Below, piece by piece: positions 10,498-20,282 of a stretch of 64,000 nucleotides of DNA. A model generated the notes under the pieces. It had not been told where the DNA came from. It searched no databases and worked only from the letters and a program-made list of their open reading frames with translations. Position numbers and translations under genes: made by a program. Numbering within the stretch: position 1 is the first letter of the stretch; every line of letters begins with the position of its first letter. Origin of the DNA: Carposina sasakii (Eukaryota > Arthropoda > Insecta > Lepidoptera > Carposinidae); assembly GCA_014607495.2 (NCBI GenBank), contig CP053170.1:9734001-9798000 (forward strand), given 5' to 3'.

Positions 10498-11562
10498 ATG
10501 ACCCGCATCGAAACCTTTGTGTTCTTTGACATCGAGACCACGGGCTTGCCCTGGCAAGAGAGGAATCAAACAAAGATCACTGAACTAAGCTTTGTTGCTG
10601 CGTTGAGAAGAGACATTGAAGCCGCCGACTACGGCGATATACCGTTGGTAAGTAAACTGACTATTGTCTTCAATCCCATGAGGAAGATACATCCTGAAGT
10701 TGTTCAACTGACCGGCCTCTCCAATGATTTGTTGAAATTCGCACCTCTATTCCGAACCAAGGTGCATAGTATGCTCTCATACCTTGAAGATCTGCCCAAA
10801 CCCGTGTGTTTGGTAGCTCACAATGGAAATACCTTTGACTTTAAGATCATACAAGCTGAATTCAATGATGCCGGTGCTCAATTGCCAGCAGATTTGCTGT
10901 GTGTAGATTCCATCATTGGCTTTAGGAAGATATTAAAGAACTCAACTTTATGTTACAAAGATCTAATCTTAGCTAGTTCTTTATCAAACGTAAATGTCAA
11001 TAGTGCAATTGTCAGTAATCGAAACACTAGTGTAATATCCGTAATATCAGAACAAGATCTTATGACTGATGATGAAGATGAATGGCCTGATCTGAATGTG
11101 AGCAATGAAGATTTTGAAGAAATAGATGATATTTGTCAATCATTATCAAACCTATCCAGTGAAGATTTGAGCGACAATGACTCAATATTGTCAGACAAAA
11201 TGAAGAAGCAACGAAGTGAGGCAATTAAAAAAGTTTTTAGCAAAAAAACTGATATAGTAAATAAGGGAGATAACTCAACTGCTATACATAAAAAAGATTC
11301 CATTAAAAAGTTAAAGAAACAGCATAGTGAGGCTGTAAAAAAAGTTTTTAATAAGAAAGCTAGTGAAGCAAATAAGGGAGGCTACTCAATGAGTGCTTTG
11401 TATAAAAGATTACTGAATAAAGAGGAGTCTAATGCTCATAGGGCAGAAGTTGACTGTTTAATGTTGTCTCAATGTGTAGTTGCTATGAAGACTGATTTCT
11501 TGCCATGGGCTGATATGGCTTGTAAACCTATTTCACAAGTCAAGCCACTAATTAGGTATTAA
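10498..11562 (+). CDS. TREX-type 3'-5' DNA exonuclease, paralogue 1
   Basis: Intronless gene for 354 residues, beginning at ATG 10498; the frame is open slightly further upstream but has no earlier ATG. The DEDDh exonuclease motifs are all present: FFDIETTG (Asp11, Glu13), LVAHNGNTFDFK (Asp114) and NAHRAEVDC (His314, Asp319). By family it should remove nucleotides from 3' ends of DNA; TREX1 relatives clear cytosolic or damaged DNA. Between motifs II and III is an insert of about 160 residues, low in complexity. It has an acidic run (DDEDEWPDL) and two copies of a basic block starting KKQRSEAIKKVF and KKQHSEAVKKVF, 37 residues apart. No C-terminal membrane segment like that of mammalian TREX1 is present. 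A second paralogue lies at 22633-23502. Confidence 0.9.
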   Translation: MTRIETFVFFDIETTGLPWQERNQTKITELSFVAALRRDIEAADYGDIPLVSKLTIVFNPMRKIHPEVVQLTGLSNDLLKFAPLFRTKVHSMLSYLEDLPKPVCLVAHNGNTFDFKIIQAEFNDAGAQLPADLLCVDSIIGFRKILKNSTLCYKDLILASSLSNVNVNSAIVSNRNTSVISVISEQDLMTDDEDEWPDLNVSNEDFEEIDDICQSLSNLSSEDLSDNDSILSDKMKKQRSEAIKKVFSKKTDIVNKGDNSTAIHKKDSIKKLKKQHSEAVKKVFNKKASEANKGGYSMSALYKRLLNKEESNAHRAEVDCLMLSQCVVAMKTDFLPWADMACKPISQVKPLIRY

Positions 11563-12783
11563 ATGTAACTTTTTTAAATTTAGTTTTTAAGCAAATTACT
11601 ATGCAAGTTATATAAATCATGGTGCTTAGCATGTTCACTGATATTATATTTTAAATTTTAACTCAAAAACAATTATTGACCGATTGAAAATATAAGATCT
11701 TTATCTTATATATTTTTGTGTTTTCTTACTATTAAGTGTCAGTCATCTTAATATTTCTTACATAAATACTGCAAGAGGCTTGTCATGGTGTATTGCAATG
11801 ATTAAGAGGTTTCTGATGAAGATGCAGTACCACAGGGAACAGAAAAAGTTACAAACATCCAATCCAAAACATTTCTTGCTATAATTCATGAAGTACCTAA
11901 ATAGGTAGATAGAGTACCTACACATAGGTTACTATGTTCTTGCCTATGCTACTACTAAGTTACCTCTGCTCATAGATTTATAAATCTCTGCCTCTGCTAC
12001 ACAATTTATAGTATTCAAATACTGAGTGACATCATATCTCTACATAATCAATCATTGCAAAAGGCTTGCAACATAAATAAATAACATCTTGTAAACCAAT
12101 ACACAATAACATTTATTTAACTAGACAACTATGATACCTAAATAACAAAAACTTGAATAAATTGGTCCTTTACGAGGCAAATTATTTCTTATCTTTATTT
12201 CTCTGATACAATAAGATTAGAGTTACATGAAATCTAGTTTACTAATAATTTCAGGCTTAAATGAAATCTAGTTTACTAATAATTTCAGTTTTAGTTATGG
12301 ACAGTTGCTGTAAGTTTCCCAAACAGTATAATATGAGATAGGATACAAAATAATTTGTTGAAAAAGTCTTTGGACCATTTAGAACTTACCCCAATGTAAA
12401 TTTATATTAAATTAGATTAATTACATTGAATATTACCTTGCTTGTGGCACCTAACTTATTCCATAGAAGTGTACCTATAGCTATACAGAACACAATGAGA
12501 GTGAGCCTGATAGGTTTTTATATTTTTTATGTGCAACATACCTAATGAAATAATGTTAGTTGTAACTTTAAGTTTCAAATATACTTAATCACAACCTCAA
12601 ACATAGGAATATAGTATTGAAATCTTATTACTAGGGTACACACATAATCTATCAAAAAAATAAAAGTAGGTAACCACATACATGTCATACATTCCCAAAT
12701 TGAGTAAATGTAATAATAGAAGGGGTTTGGTCTGTCTGTTACAAACATACACTATCTATCATCTATAAAGTTGGTAGACACTA

Positions 12784-12928
12784 GGGTCGATTCCGGCAGT
12801 CACACTTAAACCTAACCTTAGTCAGGTCTATCTCTCTCCGTTCTTAACATAAATGGCTGAGAAAGGAAAGGACAGGTAGGATTAATTTTACGTTTAGGTT
12901 AGGTTAGTGTGACTGCCAGAACCGACCA
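12784..12928. mobile_element. MITE with GGTCGATTCCGGCAGTCACA ends, copy 1
   Basis: It starts GGGTCGATTCCGGCAGTCAC and ends GTGTGACTGCCAGAACCGACC, an imperfect inverted repeat. The centre has CTATCTCTCTCCGTTCTTAA. The element at 38522-38668 matches it over its full length. Confidence 0.7.
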
Positions 12929-13002
12929 TTTTGACAAATATGGTTGTTGGCGAAATATATGTAGATTATTAATCTAGTTTTTGATTTCGGAATAGTGCAA
13001 TG

Positions 13003-13135
13003 TATTGTCTTGCATGCTAGATGCTAGGGTCTGGTTTCTCGTGGTGCTTGTAGTTAGTGCAAGTGCCTGTTTTCGCAGTTATGAGTTATCAGATCCTAGG
13101 GTTAGTGGAGGGTGTAGGGCCCGGTGGTGGGCGCA
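13003..13135. repeat. Diverged dispersed repeat (GGTGGTGGGCG family)
   Basis: Shares TTAGTGGAGGGT, then GG(C/A)CCGGTGGTGGGCG, and the spacing between them with 18355-18480. Both are old copies of an unassigned repeat. Confidence 0.45.
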
Positions 13136-13323
13136 CCCATAGTGAACATTTTGACAAACTAAATGATATATAAATTTTACTGTAGGTTACATATTACTTA
13201 GAAGAAACAGGAAATCATAATGCTAACATCTTTTTGGTTATAATGAAATTTAAAATTCAGTATGTAGTTACAGATAATATGCTAACTACAGCAATACAAT
13301 TTTTTTTACTAATTATTTTACCA

Positions 13324-15777
13324 TTAAATGTTTAGCACATAATAGAGAGCAGCAAACAAAACAATTACCACAGATGCAATAGGAATTGCATACTTCTGAA
13401 AGAAGTTTCTACTGTCTACATTAACAAGGACCTTCTTTTCTTTATACTTCTTCTTCTTACCACTCAACTTCCACTCATATTCAGCTAACTCTTTACGGTT
13501 CTTTTCTTCCTCTAGCTCTTTGAGTCTGTTCTGTTCAATTTCTTGCTCAAGTCGAGCAGCTTCTTTCTTAGCTTCACAACTGTCATCACATACAACATTA
13601 GCTTCTCCACTTTTAACTATATTGCAAGGTAGCTCTCTCTTTAGGTTACCACATGGACAATAGACTTTGGTCTTCCTAGTGCAGATTTGACCTTGGCCAC
13701 ATTCACCAGAATGACATGTGTTCTTGCATCGATGTCCACAAGCCAAGCTCTTAGGGCATTGTTGTTTACAAGACAACATTTCTTCAGTTGCTGTGCTAAC
13801 TTCCCTGCATCTTAAATATAGTTGAGTTACACCACAAAAACATGATATTCGCTCCAGTATTTCACAGGGAGGACACGGGCCTGGATGGCATGCCTTCTTC
13901 AGGCATTTGTGGGCACATTTCTCTGGACGGGTTACTAAACATTCTTTCTCACATGGTCTGCAAATGTAAGGCACATTTGGATAGTCAGGATCAGGGGTGA
14001 CCAAATGACACATTGTAGAGCAGTCATGATTGCCACATGGCAGGGGTTGGCTACACTTGCGCCCGCAAGACCGACGTTTAGCTGAATGACAGGGCTGCAT
14101 CTCTGTTTCATGCTCACCAAAACAAATCACTGGGACCATTGTCTCACATGGCTGACAAGCTAGTGTCATTATTTTAGTTTGTGGCTTCTGCACTTCCCAT
14201 GGTGTAGCCGGCTTCTCCACCTGTTTGAACACAATAGCCACATATTCATGGCATATGGCCTTACAGTCATGACCACATTTCTCATAGATCTTGAAGCAAG
14301 TGGCTTTGCAGGGTGGGCAGTCCCCAAAATGGCATGGATGTTTATTTTCTTCCTTATGCCCACATTTATATTTAATTTTACACTGTAACTTGCATTTTGG
14401 AGGTTTGGTATGCCTTTCTCTTCCACATGGTACAGTAATGTAAGTCTCTTTGCACCGACAGGTGACTTTAGCTTCTCTAGGGCAGGGGTAACATGGTCCC
14501 CTGTGGCAAACTGAGCTGCATTTATGTCGACCACACTGTAGTGGTTTATCACATATCTTTTCACATGGTGGACAGTTGCCATTGCAGCATTTTCGTCCAC
14601 AGTTATGTTTGCCACATGGCCGCACTCCTCTACATTTTGTCTCACATTTGTAATCTTTACTACAAGGCAATGATCTAGTATGAGTAGAGCACTGGCATTT
14701 CTTCTCTATAAGGACCTGGCATGGTGGACACTGGCCTTTATGGCATTTTGCAGGGCAATTATGACCACAATCCTCATGTTTCTTATTACAAGTGCCAACA
14801 CAGGTTTCAATGAAGTCTGGACACTGTAGAAACTTCTGATTGGCCCCACATGGACAGGACTGTACCCCTGTGTTGGGACAGGAACCACAGTCCCCTGAGT
14901 GACATATCTCCTCACATCTATGGTAGCCACATGAGAATGGTTTGTTGCACTTTTTATCGCACCTCCATATGTGGTCATTGCATGGTCGTTTCAGCTTCTG
15001 AGCTCCACAAAGACATGATTGAACACTAGTGTAACTGCATGGGGAGCAATTTCCATCATGGCAAATGTTCTCACACTTGTGGGAGTTACATGGCAGCAAT
15101 TTTTTACACTGTTGACCACATGACCATTTTCCAGAGCTGCACCTTACTTTCTTATGCTCTTTATCACAGTAGCATGAACCATTGACTGTCTGTGGGCAAG
15201 GAGGGCATGGACCAGGGTGGCAGAGCACCAAACACTTATGTTGACAGTTGTCACCTGTTGAGAGTCTTTTTCCACATACCTCCCCACAAGAATGAGGAAG
15301 TAACCATGGATGCAGTGGAGGATTATCAGTTTTATTACAGTAGCATGTATATTTACGAGGTATTTCCTCTTTAGTATACGAGTACCGACATTTAGGACAA
15401 CACCATTCTATCTTTACACATCTTATCTCTTCAGTTCTAAGGCTTACACTATCATTTGACCATTTTTGTATACAGGACAAGTGGAAATGGCAAAAGCAGT
15501 GTTCACAAGACCATATTGCGTCCGCACGTTTAATTGATCCAATACAAATAAGACAAGTTATCGGCCGGCCGCTTAAGGCTTCTTCGAGAAGATTTTTCGT
15601 GCGGTTTACAAGTTGCTTATCGCCTCCACCTCTCCAATAGCTTTGAAATACTCCGTCGAGAACACTAGCTTCATATGGCTCTTCATCTTCAGAAGAAGAA
15701 AGCTCCTTCATAACTTTTAAGTGTTTTTGTACACTTTCTTGCAATTTTGCAGCCGCATCTCGATATCTGCGAGCCAT
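13324..15777 (-). CDS. NFXL1: NFXL1-like NF-X1-type zinc-finger protein with C-terminal membrane anchor
   Basis: One uninterrupted frame of 817 residues from ATG 15775-15777 to TAA 13324-13326. A RING/PHD-like Cys-His domain lies at about residues 75-130 (CLICIGS, CEHCFCHFHLSC, CCPKC). It is followed by a long run of NF-X1-type fingers (CG..H.C...CH.G.C..C) to about residue 730. Next comes a charged coiled coil (EQEIEQNRLKELEEEKNRKE), a Lys-rich patch and a hydrophobic helix near the C-terminus (about 793-815). This order matches NFXL1, which unlike NFX1 ends in a membrane segment; human NFXL1 is about 911 residues. The family is implicated in RNA/DNA binding and RING-type ubiquitin ligation; membrane attachment is predicted. 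The absence of introns over 2.45 kb is noteworthy, though no poly(A) tract proves retrocopying. Confidence 0.92.
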   Translation of the reverse strand: MARRYRDAAAKLQESVQKHLKVMKELSSSEDEEPYEASVLDGVFQSYWRGGGDKQLVNRTKNLLEEALSGRPITCLICIGSIKRADAIWSCEHCFCHFHLSCIQKWSNDSVSLRTEEIRCVKIEWCCPKCRYSYTKEEIPRKYTCYCNKTDNPPLHPWLLPHSCGEVCGKRLSTGDNCQHKCLVLCHPGPCPPCPQTVNGSCYCDKEHKKVRCSSGKWSCGQQCKKLLPCNSHKCENICHDGNCSPCSYTSVQSCLCGAQKLKRPCNDHIWRCDKKCNKPFSCGYHRCEEICHSGDCGSCPNTGVQSCPCGANQKFLQCPDFIETCVGTCNKKHEDCGHNCPAKCHKGQCPPCQVLIEKKCQCSTHTRSLPCSKDYKCETKCRGVRPCGKHNCGRKCCNGNCPPCEKICDKPLQCGRHKCSSVCHRGPCYPCPREAKVTCRCKETYITVPCGRERHTKPPKCKLQCKIKYKCGHKEENKHPCHFGDCPPCKATCFKIYEKCGHDCKAICHEYVAIVFKQVEKPATPWEVQKPQTKIMTLACQPCETMVPVICFGEHETEMQPCHSAKRRSCGRKCSQPLPCGNHDCSTMCHLVTPDPDYPNVPYICRPCEKECLVTRPEKCAHKCLKKACHPGPCPPCEILERISCFCGVTQLYLRCREVSTATEEMLSCKQQCPKSLACGHRCKNTCHSGECGQGQICTRKTKVYCPCGNLKRELPCNIVKSGEANVVCDDSCEAKKEAARLEQEIEQNRLKELEEEKNRKELAEYEWKLSGKKKKYKEKKVLVNVDSRNFFQKYAIPIASVVIVLFAALYYVLNI

Positions 15778-15988
15778 AGTGGTGAGGTTAACTTCACGTA
15801 TGTAGGTAATGTTCCAATTCTACGAATTAATCAAGTCAATTTAAGATAACATCTTTTTAACATATAATTCTATTGATATTACAAAATCCTCAAAGCGTTG
15901 ATAACTTAAACATTATCAAAAAATTGGCCAAATTTTCATTCTCTTCCACCGACTTCCACGAAAGAAAATATATATTTTTGTTTAGTTT

Positions 15989-16085
15989 ATCCCGAAGGAA
16001 AGGCAAGGGGAACTAAGCCCATACAGCCATTGTATTTAGTAAATGATTTCTGAATTTATGATGGATGATAATGAATGATGTACCG
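15989..16085. repeat. TATCCCGAAGGAAAGGCAAG-family repeat, partial
   Basis: Only the first hundred bases of the family are present (TATCCCGAAGG through GATGGATGATAATGAATG). The sequence then changes to an unrelated GC-richer segment. Confidence 0.65.
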
Positions 16086-16136
16086 AAGCGAAGCGAGGGC
16101 GGACCACTATCTCATATAAAATTTTCGGCTACACTC

Positions 16137-16212
16137 ACGTCTTATTTGGTTGACTGTTCCCGGGTGGAAAAGAAACCGTTGAAAAAGCATAGCCAACTAA
16201 ATAAGACGTGAT
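16137..16212. repeat. Short inverted repeat CACGTCTTATTTGGTT
   Basis: CACGTCTTATTTGGTTG near 16137 is answered by CCAACTAAATAAGACGTG near 16194. It may be a small foldback element of about 75 bp; no target duplication was identified. Confidence 0.4.
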
Positions 16213-16329
16213 TTTATTTCAAATAATTACAATTATGAATAAAGTTAGCTACACTATGTACCTACATATACTGTACCTACCAGTAGTCTAATATAGTGAC
16301 AGTAGCGACACCAACCAACCAAACTAACT

Positions 16330-16550
16330 TTGTTAGTGTTAAAGTGTGTTTCACCAATAGTTCGTTTTGATGATGGCGCTAGTTATTATATTCGTGACCC
16401 CAATGACATTATGACGTGTCACTACAAAAATACAAAATATATAATACAAAAAATGATTGATTTCTGAACTAACATTTTTGGTTTGCAGTAAGACAGACAG
16501 ACTGTATGTAAGACAGAATGTAGTCATACACGTAGTAACTAGCATCACCA
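16330..16550. mobile_element. Diverged MITE related to 7388-7526
   Basis: Contains AAGTGTGTTTCACC, TTCGTTTTGATGATGGCGCTAG and a reversed segment (AACTAGCATCACCATATAAA). These are diverged versions of the TAGAGTGCGTTTCA MITE parts. Boundaries are uncertain. Confidence 0.45.
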
Positions 16551-16835
16551 TATAAAGGAACTATACGGAGAAATGCTCTCTACCTACCAATGCTGTAAAA
16601 AAATATCTGTTTTGATATCCGAAAATAAATAACGGAAATCGATTTATCGAAAAAAATACATATTACTATATAGATTATTGTTAGCCGAGCCTATTTTTTT
16701 TTGTTTTGTTGTCTTGTCTGTCTTCACCGTTAGCATCTCCACCTTTGACTATGGATATCTCCACCCATATATTACCTCCTAAAGATACCTCATACAGGAT
16801 AAAATACGCGCGCCACTCATACTGTATCTGGGTTG

Positions 16836-16874
16836 TATATAATTCCGCGCTCGGAAAGCTAGCCCCAGTCAGTT
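16836..16874 (+). promoter_or_regulatory. Candidate TATA box and initiator of the THAP gene
   Basis: TATATAA at 16836-16842 is followed by the arthropod initiator-like TCAGTT at 16869-16874. The T-to-A distance of about 35 is slightly longer than the usual 30-31. The initiator would give a 5' leader of about 93 bases before ATG 16964. The frame of the THAP exon is open upstream of the ATG, but that stretch has no THAP-like content. Confidence 0.35.
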
Positions 16875-16963
16875 ACCAAGTTAATGACCCGTGCGCACGT
16901 GCGTGTAAATTGCATTGTTTTTATTTAAAAACTTATTACTTTTCATTAAATAACCGTGTCATC

Positions 16964-17043
16964 ATGGGTTCTTGTTCCGTGAAATGGTGTGGAAAGAACG
17001 CTAAGACGTCAAGTTACAAAAAAGATGGCATAACATTTCACCG
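16964..17043 (+). CDS. THAP-domain protein, first coding exon only
   Basis: ATG 16964 in the context ATCATGG opens MGSCSVKWCGKNAKTSSYKK, then GITFHR. This is the classic start of a THAP C2CH zinc finger (C-x4-C ... F-H-R), a DNA-binding fold found in transcription factors and P-element-type transposases. The exon stops in phase 2 at 17043, before a strong donor (GTAAGT). I searched the following 5.5 kb by eye for the expected continuation (Phe-Pro, then a conserved Trp and C..H) and did not find it. The gene therefore either has a long first intron, runs past the second TREX gene, or is a decayed remnant. Whether it is a host gene or domesticated from a transposon cannot be told from 27 residues. 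Confidence 0.6.
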
Positions 17044-20000
17044 GTAAGTAAATTAAATTTTCTTATTTATGTTTTTTTTCAATGGACGCAGAGATCAGTT
17101 TATACTGGTCAATAATCGCACTACAATATGTCGTCTCTTTTCCTCAACACATAAATCACTATTGTTGTCACTGTCTTACATATGTCAACATCACTGTCAC
17201 TGTCAACAGTAATAGTACGTCGTGAGCTAGTGAAGTGAATGTATAACGTAATCGACTTTGTATCGATAACAATAGAATAAAATATTTTATTTTATAATAA
17301 TTTAGTAGTTTCGATGACAAAGCAGTTATGGAGTAACCGGCTCTCCATACTAAAACGACGTGACATGTGACGTAGTAATAGTCTACACTAGTCTCAAAAT
17401 AGTATGAGAAAATATTGATTACCTATTTTTTTTAAATAAATTTTATAAACTTTGTTTATGTGTATAGTTGTCATAATAAAAATTGTTCTTTTCCAGGTCC
17501 GGTGCATTCGTCAGTGAAATCTGTTTTAATTTCACGACCAAAGTCTACATATCTGAATGTACGTTGCATTGACGTAGTTCTAGGTATTTGCAAATTGTAA
17601 TCAGTTACAGTAACCAATTATTAGGGCAATAATCTTTATACAATATCGACAGCTATAGTAACTAGTTATCGAGCGTAATAGGTTATTGCTTCAGATTAGA
17701 TTTTCTATACCATGTTTTCTATAGCAAGCGCAGCACAATATTTACCGAGGATAGCCGAATAACAAAGAAATGTCCCGAATCCGAAGCAACGAAGGTGCTG
17801 GCGAAACAGTGCAGAAAATAGTTAAAAACTCACTATATCCTAGTGTTTTTCGGAGTATCAGCTATGTACCTACGTATTCGTATTGAAAGGTGAAAGTAGG
17901 AATTTGACACTAAAACGGCGTGGTAACTTAGTACAACTCTATATTTTCTTCCAAAAATTGTTCCCGTCTTGACGATCACACTCAATCTGCCATTTTTCCC
18001 GCTCCTTCAAGTTAACAAAAAAACCAAACCAACCCGCTTAACAACCGACATTTTGGCGCTAGTGTGTTCGTCAAGTCTGCTTAATATCTATTATTTGATA
18101 ATCAAGTAACGTAATGTATTTTCCTTTAATAACAATAATTTTAAAAAGATCTTATGCTTCATTATGATTTCCACTGTTATGTTTTACAGTATTTTTGATA
18201 TCTTTTTATAAATAAAGAGTTATATCAACATATCAAATTCACAAATTATATTTAAAATAAACAAAATATTTAAGTCAATTGACTTGCTTGTAAAAAATAT
18301 AGAATATGGCGTAGTATATCAAAATAACAACTAAAATACATCAATTAATTCTAACAGTATGCGAGGTGCTGGGATGTGGTTTCTTATCGCAACTGTAGTT
18401 GCCTGTGATCGCAATCATTAGTCGTCAGATTCGAGGGTCAGTGGAGGGTCTAAGAACCGGTGGTGGGCGAACACCGTTTGCAGAGATTTGTACTTCCGAA
18501 TACATTAACTGTGTAACTGCAAACAAAAAATGTTAATTCCCAAACCATGCATACGAGCTATTTTATGAAACGGATTCAAGTGGTCACCAAATGGTCTTTT
18601 GGCCATATTAGAGTATTTCGATATATTATTTAATAAAAAGTATTTCTAGTGCACAACGTTTTCGCTTTACGCATTAATATTGATTGTGTCATTATTATAT
18701 TTTTAAACTCAGGATTTCCTTTCATTTAACATCCTACTTTTTTGGCTGTAAATTCCGTAATATACATTTGTATATACGTATATATATTTTTACTAGAAAA
18801 TGTAGTCTGTCACCCGGATCATAGTAAAAAATCGATTAACACCTCATTTACAAAAAATAATTTATTAGTTTAGCCGCTGTAGAACACACCTATAAATTTA
18901 GATACATACATAGTCTGCTAAAATTATTATACCTTTTTGGACTTGCCGCAGCTGGGTAAAAATAATAGCAAACATTGTGTACTGTAAAACGGGGCGAATT
19001 GGTATAATATCAAATTTCGTACTGAAATTTATTGAAGTTTGTAGTTGTTTTCTTACATAATGTTATTGGAATAAAATTCTGTCAACTCAAGCAAACATGA
19101 ATTTAATCGCAGAGACCTTCTAAATTAATCTGAATTGAACAGAAGTGTGAATATGTATGTATGTAAAATAAAATGATATCGATAAAATAAAAATCGCTTA
19201 AAGTGCATAAATATCGATACTTAGATAGTTTCGTTCTACTTTGTCGCATCACTATTTCCCTCGCCATTTTCAATGCGACCTTGAAATAGCCAATCACAGT
19301 GGTGTTACGTCCCGCATTTCTTTGCATTCCGCCAAATTCAGTGAACTAGAGTTCATAGTAAAATCTTTGGAAACGGTATCTTTAGGAGGTAATCTATGTC
19401 TCCACCGTAGAAAGAGATCTCTACTTATGAGATCTATACTTACGTAGGGAAGGCCAAGAGGGGATTTCTAATTTGACTCGAGCCCAGCAGATTAAAGCAG
19501 GGGAGAATCCCCATACCCTATGAAGTGTTCTACCATGTACGATCTTTTAATGTAGGTGTTTACATTCAGAACAGTCGGTCAGTTTAGTAAAAAAAAATCG
19601 ATGTACACAACAAGTCGGGCGCATCAGATTTTAACAAAATAAATTCATAACAAAATAAGTTGATTGCATACAGAAAATAATATTACTAATCTGACGATTT
19701 GAACGGGACATGAAAAAATTAGCGAGTCACAAAGTTGCAAAAAATCGTTAGCTAGAAATACTCGGGCGCGGTTCTCGTTTTTTTTTATTCTAAAGGAAAT
19801 TACTTAAAAATCAAAGAAATAACATAATGTGATGCGTTCCATGTGCCAAAGTATCTAAAATCATTATTAGAGCGTATATGTACAACTACCGAGTATTGTG
19901 CATTTCACGATCCGAACCTGTCTTTCTCTCTCTCTTTTTAACCGACTTCAAAAAAAGCAGGAGGTTTCTCAATTCGACCGTATACCTATTCTTTTTTATG

Positions 20001-20279
20001 TTTGTTCGTGGATAACTTCGTCGTTTATGTACTGATTTTGATGATTCTTTTTTTTTTGTTGGGAAGAAGATATTTCAGAGGTAGTCTCATGATAAGAAAA
20101 TCAGGATTTGATGAAGGCAAGTCAGAGAAATCGAGGGGAACTTTCAAATGTCGTAGGCGCGACTAGTACATTTTTTCATTAATAAGTATAATAATTTAAA
20201 GTACTACAATTTTATTTAAGGGTGACTACCATTAATACATCGAGTTAAACCGCCTATATGAAAATCTGATGCGCAAGAG
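17044..20279. other. AT-rich region with no identified gene
   Basis: Presumed first intron of the THAP gene, or intergenic DNA. It contains a diverged repeat at about 18355-18480 and nothing else that I can assign. Short open frames here have no recognisable protein content. Confidence 0.5.
18355..18480. repeat. Diverged dispersed repeat (GGTGGTGGGCG family), second copy
   Basis: Counterpart of 13003-13135, with GGGATGTGGTTTCTTATCGC, then GTCAGTGGAGGGTCTAAGAA and CGGTGGTGGGCG. Confidence 0.45.
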
Positions 20280-20282
20280 TAT

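Larger units (their letters stand above)
11563..13323. other. Convergent 3' flanks of TREX paralogue 1 and the NFXL1-like gene
   Basis: AT-rich DNA without a visible gene. It contains a 34-bp tandem duplication (12228-12290, unit with TGAAATCTAGTTTACTAATA), the MITE at 12784-12928 and a diverged repeat at about 13003-13135 that is also found near 18355-18480. Untranslated tails of both genes probably lie here. Confidence 0.5.

Noticed and set aside
14169..14978. Additional minus- and plus-strand frames inside the NFXL1-like gene
   Set aside because: Shadows of the Cys-rich repeat coding sequence.
17507..17580. Second THAP exon after TTCTTTTCCAG
   Set aside because: The acceptor is good, but the following reading lacks the expected Phe-Pro and Trp of a THAP domain and soon meets stops.
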